A DNA stretch of 64,000 nt from Cryptomeria japonica. Its lineage: Eukaryota > Streptophyta > Pinopsida > Cupressales > Cupressaceae. Below the pieces are notes generated by a model. That model saw only the letters and a list, made by a program, of their open reading frames with translations, did no database searches and was not told the origin of the DNA. The stretch spans positions 265,927,574-265,991,573 of the forward strand of contig NC_081407.1 in the NCBI RefSeq assembly GCF_030272615.1, in the 5' to 3' direction. The translations under genes and the position numbers were made by a program. Of the stretch, positions 59,022 to 64,000 are shown piece after piece. Numbering within the stretch: the stretch's first letter is position 1; every line of letters starts with the position of its first letter.

Positions 59022-59525
59022 AGTTAGTCCCTCGGGACATAAATTAGAGACATCACATCACACACTCCAGACATTGTTTGTTTGTATTGCATACTCTCTA
59101 TGTATTTATCACCCTTTAACACTTTGCTATGTTTTTCTCCAATTGCTCTCTTCTAGGCAATTGATGAGCTTGTTTCCATGTCATTCAAGATAATGCCTGC
59201 TTGCTTTCTTTTACGAAATTTACTTGCACACGAGTCTTCAACTTGTATCTTCTGCTTCCGCACAGATATAAATTATAATTCACGCTTAGATGATAATTAA
59301 ATAAAATAAGAATTTCTAAAGAAAAGATTTAGTCATTGGATGTTACATATTATCTGACGGAAAGATCCTAGATCCAATTCTTGGAGAAAGGAAACATCAT
59401 TGATAATGTTTTTTTCAAATAACATTGAATCAAATAAATTAAAAAATGTTTCATGTAATTTTTAAAAGTAGAACTCATGCAATGCTTTCATGCACCGACG
59501 GCCAACCCGTCTGACCCACAACATT
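58310..59525 (-). repeat. Right arm of the 2.47-kb inverted repeat
   Basis: It is the inverted copy of 57054-58263. It ends at TGACCCACAACATTA, beyond which similarity to the left side stops. It keeps parts of the captured coding sequence better than the left arm, for example the intact SAM-binding block and WDQRK where the left arm has a stop. Confidence 0.93.
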
Positions 59526-60944
59526 ATCCATAATAGAAAAAATCACCATAATAGGCTATTATAAAGTATCTATAAAAAAATATGAAAGAACATTAAATTA
59601 CCATTACAAACCAATAAACCATAAAATAGTGAAAATACAACCATAACTTAAAAAACCATAAATAGCAAGGGATAAATAAAAACTCAATAATTTCAAAATC
59701 TTGAATTCACTATACCACATTACAATCAACTATGTATTCAGCCTCTATACCCATTGTTTGAACACATTTTAAGCTATCTTGATGCCCGATGAGACTAGCG
59801 GGATAACTCGCATCGTTCAGCAAGAAGAGAGGTCATCGACTGATGTTATCTTGATGAGTACGAAAAAATCAATGACAACACAAAATCATATTTAAAACAT
59901 CTCCCCCTTTGTCATTGATGGAAACACTCATGAAACCACCAAAACACCAATATATCTCTCCCCCTTTGACATCAAAGATAAGGACGTCTCTTCATCATTG
60001 TACAAATTCCATCAATCTCTACAAAATTTCTTCCCCTATCTTCATCATCGCCCCCTTAGTGTATGAACGAAATTGAGAACCAAAATTGTGCTCCAAAAAT
60101 CTTCTACTCATCTACATATGTCTGTGCAAAAACAAAAAAATCCTTACCTGCAAAAACTAAGTATCTTGCATGGCAGGGGACATGATGCCCTTGTGAATGA
60201 ACTTGAGTTGATACCAAGAGGTCTTCCAATATTCTTACGTAGAGGCCAAAATATTGTATTGACTTTAAATATTCAAAAGAATATCCTCTACCTCCCTAAA
60301 ATTATATAAAACCTTCACCACAAAATCAAGCTTCTAAGAGTCTTCAAATAGTCTCACCATGCTGGTGAGTTGCAAGTCTACAACATCTCTCAGACGATCG
60401 AACCGTTTCATAATTGTGTTCTTCTGATTAGTCAATGGATTTAGTTGCATGTACAAGTTTTCTATTTGAAGCCTTCTATTTCTTTCTACATCATTCTTCA
60501 TGTATATAGTATTGTATGGTTGTGCAATTTGTGATGCTATAATATCTATGTGATCCTTAATGTCCTTAGTATATTTAGGCCATTTGTTTTAAAACATGTA
60601 TGCTGCGACTACATCTAATCACCAAAACTTCTAGTCTTTTCTCTTCCACCTTCTTCTCTACATCATCAAAACTTTGGCTTCCAATTTGAAAGCACGTTCC
60701 TTAAATCCATTAAGCATCAATTGTATTTTATTTACACTTGACAAAGACTCATCCAATAATACTTCTAGACATCCTTCATGAAGGACTTTGACTGCATCAT
60801 TAATAAGTTATGAGCCCTATAGGTGAGACTTAATAAAATTCTTGTGAGTAGAATGGTGAAGTATATCACCCAAACAAATCATATGCAAGGTAGACAATCA
60901 CTTAAGGTCCATCTGATCTTGAGACATTGATGCCCACTCTAGCA
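59526..60944 (-). other. Probable decayed LTR-retrotransposon sequence
   Basis: On the minus strand, GATGTCAAAGGGGGAGAGAT (near 59970) and CAATGACAAAGGGGGAGATG (near 59910) resemble the purine-rich 3' ends of Ty1/copia polyproteins. No intact frame or domain is seen in the remainder. Confidence 0.4.
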
Positions 60945-60949
60945 TGTCC

Positions 60950-62427
60950 TGTTGGCATATGTGCAAGAGTATGATGACATGATGATATTGTATGTTGTCA
61001 TTGATGTCAATATGCTGAGAAGTGAGCTGGAAAATTGAAGTTAAGCAACTGGCAAAGAGAACTGGTATGGTGGTGTAAACCGGTATATGTGCAATAAGTG
61101 AACCGATATAATGTTGTGAACCGGAATTGGTATGTCGGAATGAGAACCGGTACATGGAATGTGGTAGGACTACCAGTTGGTAGTCTTAGCTTTAGGGTTT
61201 TCGGTTGAAGTGTTCCAAGCCCGATGACATTGTGTGATGAGTTAGCATTGTAATGGAGATCAGATCATGTTGCCACATCAGTCTCGTGCACGTGAAGGAT
61301 CTTGCATAAAGGAGATTGATCCTATCTACCTTGGTAATGTGCAAAGTCTTTGCAATTGGTGGAGAACGCATGATGGGTTATTGCCTCCATGAAGCGGTGA
61401 AGAACGAATGATGGAGAATGTCTTGAGATCTGTTCAAGACCATTGTATTCAAATGCAAAGTTCTCAATGGTCAGGATTGAACTGATCAATTGCTTAACCT
61501 AAGTGTTTAGGGTTTAGGGTTTATGTTGCCGACCTATCTGTGTTCTATAAGGTCGATGTTGTGTTTCATGTTGAGGTTGTTGTCAAATGTTGTGTGTGTA
61601 TCTAAGTGCAGAGATACGTGATTCTTGCCAGACCAGATAAGAGGATTGATACCTGCATAGTGTGTGTGCAGAAGGAAGGAACTAAAGCGAATCTGCATTG
61701 GCATTGAGTGCTATTACCAGATTATTGTAATACCTATTGATCTTTCACTACTTCAACAGTTGGAAATTCCCTTAACCGGGTAGCTTTAACTAGCTTGCTG
61801 TAAATCCTTTAACAGGGTGACTCAAAGCCATTGAGTTCATAAAATACTTTAATAAGGTAACCTCTAACAGGGTTTAACCCTTAACCGGGTATTCTAGCCA
61901 TCCCTTAACCGGGTGATCCCTAACAGGATCGGTTCCTAACAGAACCTGTTGTAATAGTCTTTAACTTGACTAGGCTTCTAACAGAGCGGACTTCTAAAGA
62001 GTTCAAAGTAGCTTGTGGGTATTCATCCCCACCGTGGTTTTTCCCATTTGGGTTTCCACGTGAAAAATATGTGTGTCATATGTGATGTCTTTTTCATGTG
62101 ATGCTTTGTTGTTTTCTATCAAGCGGTGAATCATGTTGATCTAGTAAGTTATTATATTTCTGATGATAGATTATCTGTTTATGCATAAGGACAAAGTGGA
62201 AATGAGGGAGTAGGTTGTGTGGAAAGCTAAGAAGATTGACTGGTTCATGTCTTTCATAGTTGCACTATGTTTAACCGACAGTAGTCTGGTTTGGACCAGT
62301 GTTAGGGATTGCCAGCAGTTTATAGTCTGCAATCAAATCGGTTCTGTAGAAGTTTTTGTGCTTGTACTAATTCACCCCCCCCCTCTTAGTACCGGTTTTG
62401 TACTCACCATTCATCATTGAGTTATCA
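60950..62427. mobile_element. Solo LTR (1,478 bp) with 5-bp target duplication
   Basis: It starts TGTTGGCATATGTGC and ends GAGTTATCA. TGTCC lies directly outside both ends (60945-60949 and 62428-62432). It contains repeated CCGGT/ACCGG words and a series of CTTAACCGGGT/TAACAGGGT motifs at 61770-61960, then TTTTTCCCATTTGGGTTTCC. There is no internal coding region, so it is a recombined solo LTR. The superfamily is not certain. Confidence 0.8.
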
Positions 62428-62432
62428 TGTCC

Positions 62433-64000
62433 CATCCTAAATATCCCCTAGGCATGTTTTGCTTCGTTCCCACTTTGATTCTACTCACATCGTCTTGAAA
62501 TCTGCATTTTCAACTCCTTCCTCAACCTCTGTTCAATTCTAAGTCCTCATTGACAAGACTAGGATGTCTTAGGTGCCCTGGTACTTGTGATTGGGACCCA
62601 AAATAGGACCCCTCAGTTCTTGCCTCATCTATGCAAAAAAAAAAATTAGCTTCATGTCAGTCGGCTCCAAAAATTCAAATATTTGAAGGGGTCTACCTAC
62701 AATTCAAGTGATTTGTTAATTATTAAATCAATTCAATTCCAAGTGAACAAGAAATCAATCATTCATCAAGCATTGAAGGAGAATTCAAGTTAAAGAACAA
62801 CATTCATGATCAACATTCTGCATGACATCCTAAAACCTTGTGTGAGGATTCAAGAAAGATTCATCAAGGTATCATGTTCAATTTCAAGCAGTTTTAGATT
62901 AGATCTATCCTTTCCCTCAAAAGAAAAACATTATACTTCAAGGTTAATTCACAACCCAAGGTTTGACCTAGGAAATCCCCCATCAACAAACCTATTTTCG
63001 TCATTTTGTGTGTAGGAAATTGATTCAGGACTTACGTGTGAAGAAGTTGGCGAAGTAAATGATCACAATCAAACTCAATTTTTGATGGCATGAAAATTAG
63101 AAGACTAGGCCAGTTCACACCTCCTAGTCCCAAGAATTTTTGACAACCTTTTGATAGTAGATTTTGTGTACCATCCTAATCCAAAAAGAATTCATTTTGT
63201 CTACATCCGACAGGTGGAGGATCTGGTCAATCTGCACCTCCTAGTCCCAATAGTTCTACTTGAACACTCTATCACAGGAGAAGAGATGTGACTTCTAGGT
63301 CTACTAAGGAGATGCTTACTATTAGTCATATGATAAGAGAAAAGAGAAGAAACGTGAATACTACTAGCTAACAAGTTGTGTAATGTTGGGGGATTCATGC
63401 TACATCACGGATTTCATTGGCTAGCAAGTTGTGTTAAGCTAGGTGATCCATGATAGAGAAGATTAACAAACAAAACCATTTGTTCCCATGGAAATCCAAA
63501 AACTCTACTACAAAATGGTTGTTGTGGTGACACAAAACACAAACAACAATAATAACCAACACTTTCAAAGGTGTAAATAACAACAATGATCACACTAGAA
63601 ATCCATCCTATTCCAAGTAACCTTTAACGAATCTCAAAAAAATGATAACCATGCCCTAGGGGGTGCTATGTAACACAACACTTCTAGTTTGAGGATATAA
63701 CATAAATGAATTAACACGAGAAAAAGGGAGAGCTCATATGCCTCCCCTTAAGATGTCAACATACCTCTAGGTTGATATCTTAAGGTAGATAGCGATCAAG
63801 GATAAACACCTTCAACACCAAGAAGATACCCTTAATAAACATACATGCATTCCAAGATAGGAAGAAAGATCCTTGTACATTCCTCATTGCTATAAGAAAG
63901 GAAGAGATAGTTGTAAAAGGGATATTTTTCAACAAGTGTAAAGGGATCATTTTAAAGAGGGAGGAAGATATATTTTCCTAAAGATGTCTACCTCCAAAAA
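62433..64000. other. Probable decayed LTR-element sequence, no gene seen
   Basis: Short chance frames only. The phrase CACCTCCTAGTCCCAA occurs twice (about 63118 and 63237). The texture resembles gypsy LTR or leader sequence, but no terminus or domain is identified. Confidence 0.45.

Larger units (their letters stand above)
56727..59525. mobile_element. CACTA-type (En/Spm) transposon end carrying a DRM inverted repeat
   Basis: The left terminus reads CACTAGTACATTTTGGCC and interrupts gag; AGT just before it would be a 3-bp target copy. The next 330 bases carry clustered subterminal motifs of the CCGACGG / TCGGA / CGATGAC type, as in CACTA elements. The interior is the large inverted repeat described separately. 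No transposase is visible, so it is non-autonomous. A matching right terminus (reverse-complement CACTA) was not found, so the right limit is the end of the inverted repeat and the true end may lie beyond or be deleted. Confidence 0.7.

Overview
This window looks like a stretch of a large, repeat-rich seed-plant genome, most likely a gymnosperm (conifer). Supporting signs are kilobases of degenerate interstitial telomere-like repeat (TTAGGG/TTATGG variants), long AT-rich spacers full of decayed LTR elements, defence-gene families (a PR-5 thaumatin-like protein and a class III peroxidase) with long or TE-filled introns, and very low gene density. The species cannot be named from the sequence alone.

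Layout. 1-0.9 kb is a CT-rich microsatellite block. 1-6 kb holds AT-rich DNA, a short telomere-like stretch, a fold-back element and Ty3/gypsy scraps. 6.4-7.7 kb carries the only clearly intact host gene, a two-exon thaumatin-like protein on the minus strand. 8.5-16.6 kb is a broken four-exon class III peroxidase whose intron 2 is swollen to about 7 kb by a gypsy gag-protease remnant and a solo LTR. 18.7-20.4 kb is a second solo LTR with a perfect 5-bp target duplication. 22.5-29.7 kb has two pentatricopeptide-repeat (PPR) gene shards on either side of a 3.8-kb telomere-like higher-order repeat and a 177-bp near-perfect hairpin. 32.4-40.0 kb is an almost complete but mutated Helentron (Helitron2-type rolling-circle transposon) on the minus strand: OTU-like protease, DUF6570/zinc region, HUH Rep, PIF1-type helicase and AP-like endonuclease, followed by an intron-containing RPA-like gene. 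42.6-43.9 kb is an Exo70 pseudogene. 46-49.6 kb holds another PPR shard and a 5'-truncated LINE with an RNase H domain lacking its first catalytic Asp. A tRNA-derived SINE lies at 50.8-51.0 kb. 52.4-56.7 kb is the 5' half of a gypsy element (LTR, leader, gag), cut by a CACTA-type transposon end at 56,727. 60.9-62.4 kb is a third solo LTR.

The most striking structure is inside that CACTA-like element. A 2.47-kb inverted repeat (57,054-59,525; arms about 1.21 kb, loop 46 bp) carries a fragment of a host DRM-type de novo DNA methyltransferase in each arm. Any read-through transcript would fold into a long double-stranded RNA homologous to the gene that executes RNA-directed DNA methylation. This parallels rice, where CACTA-borne miR820 targets OsDRM2, but with a different architecture. 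It is a candidate transposon-encoded counter-silencing locus.

Genes do not form operons or a pathway here. The functional reading is one live defence gene in a graveyard of transposons and gene fragments, plus two unusual transposons (DRM-hairpin CACTA; multi-domain Helentron) that deserve follow-up. Everything was read by eye from the sequence; boundaries given as approximate were not confirmed by alignment.
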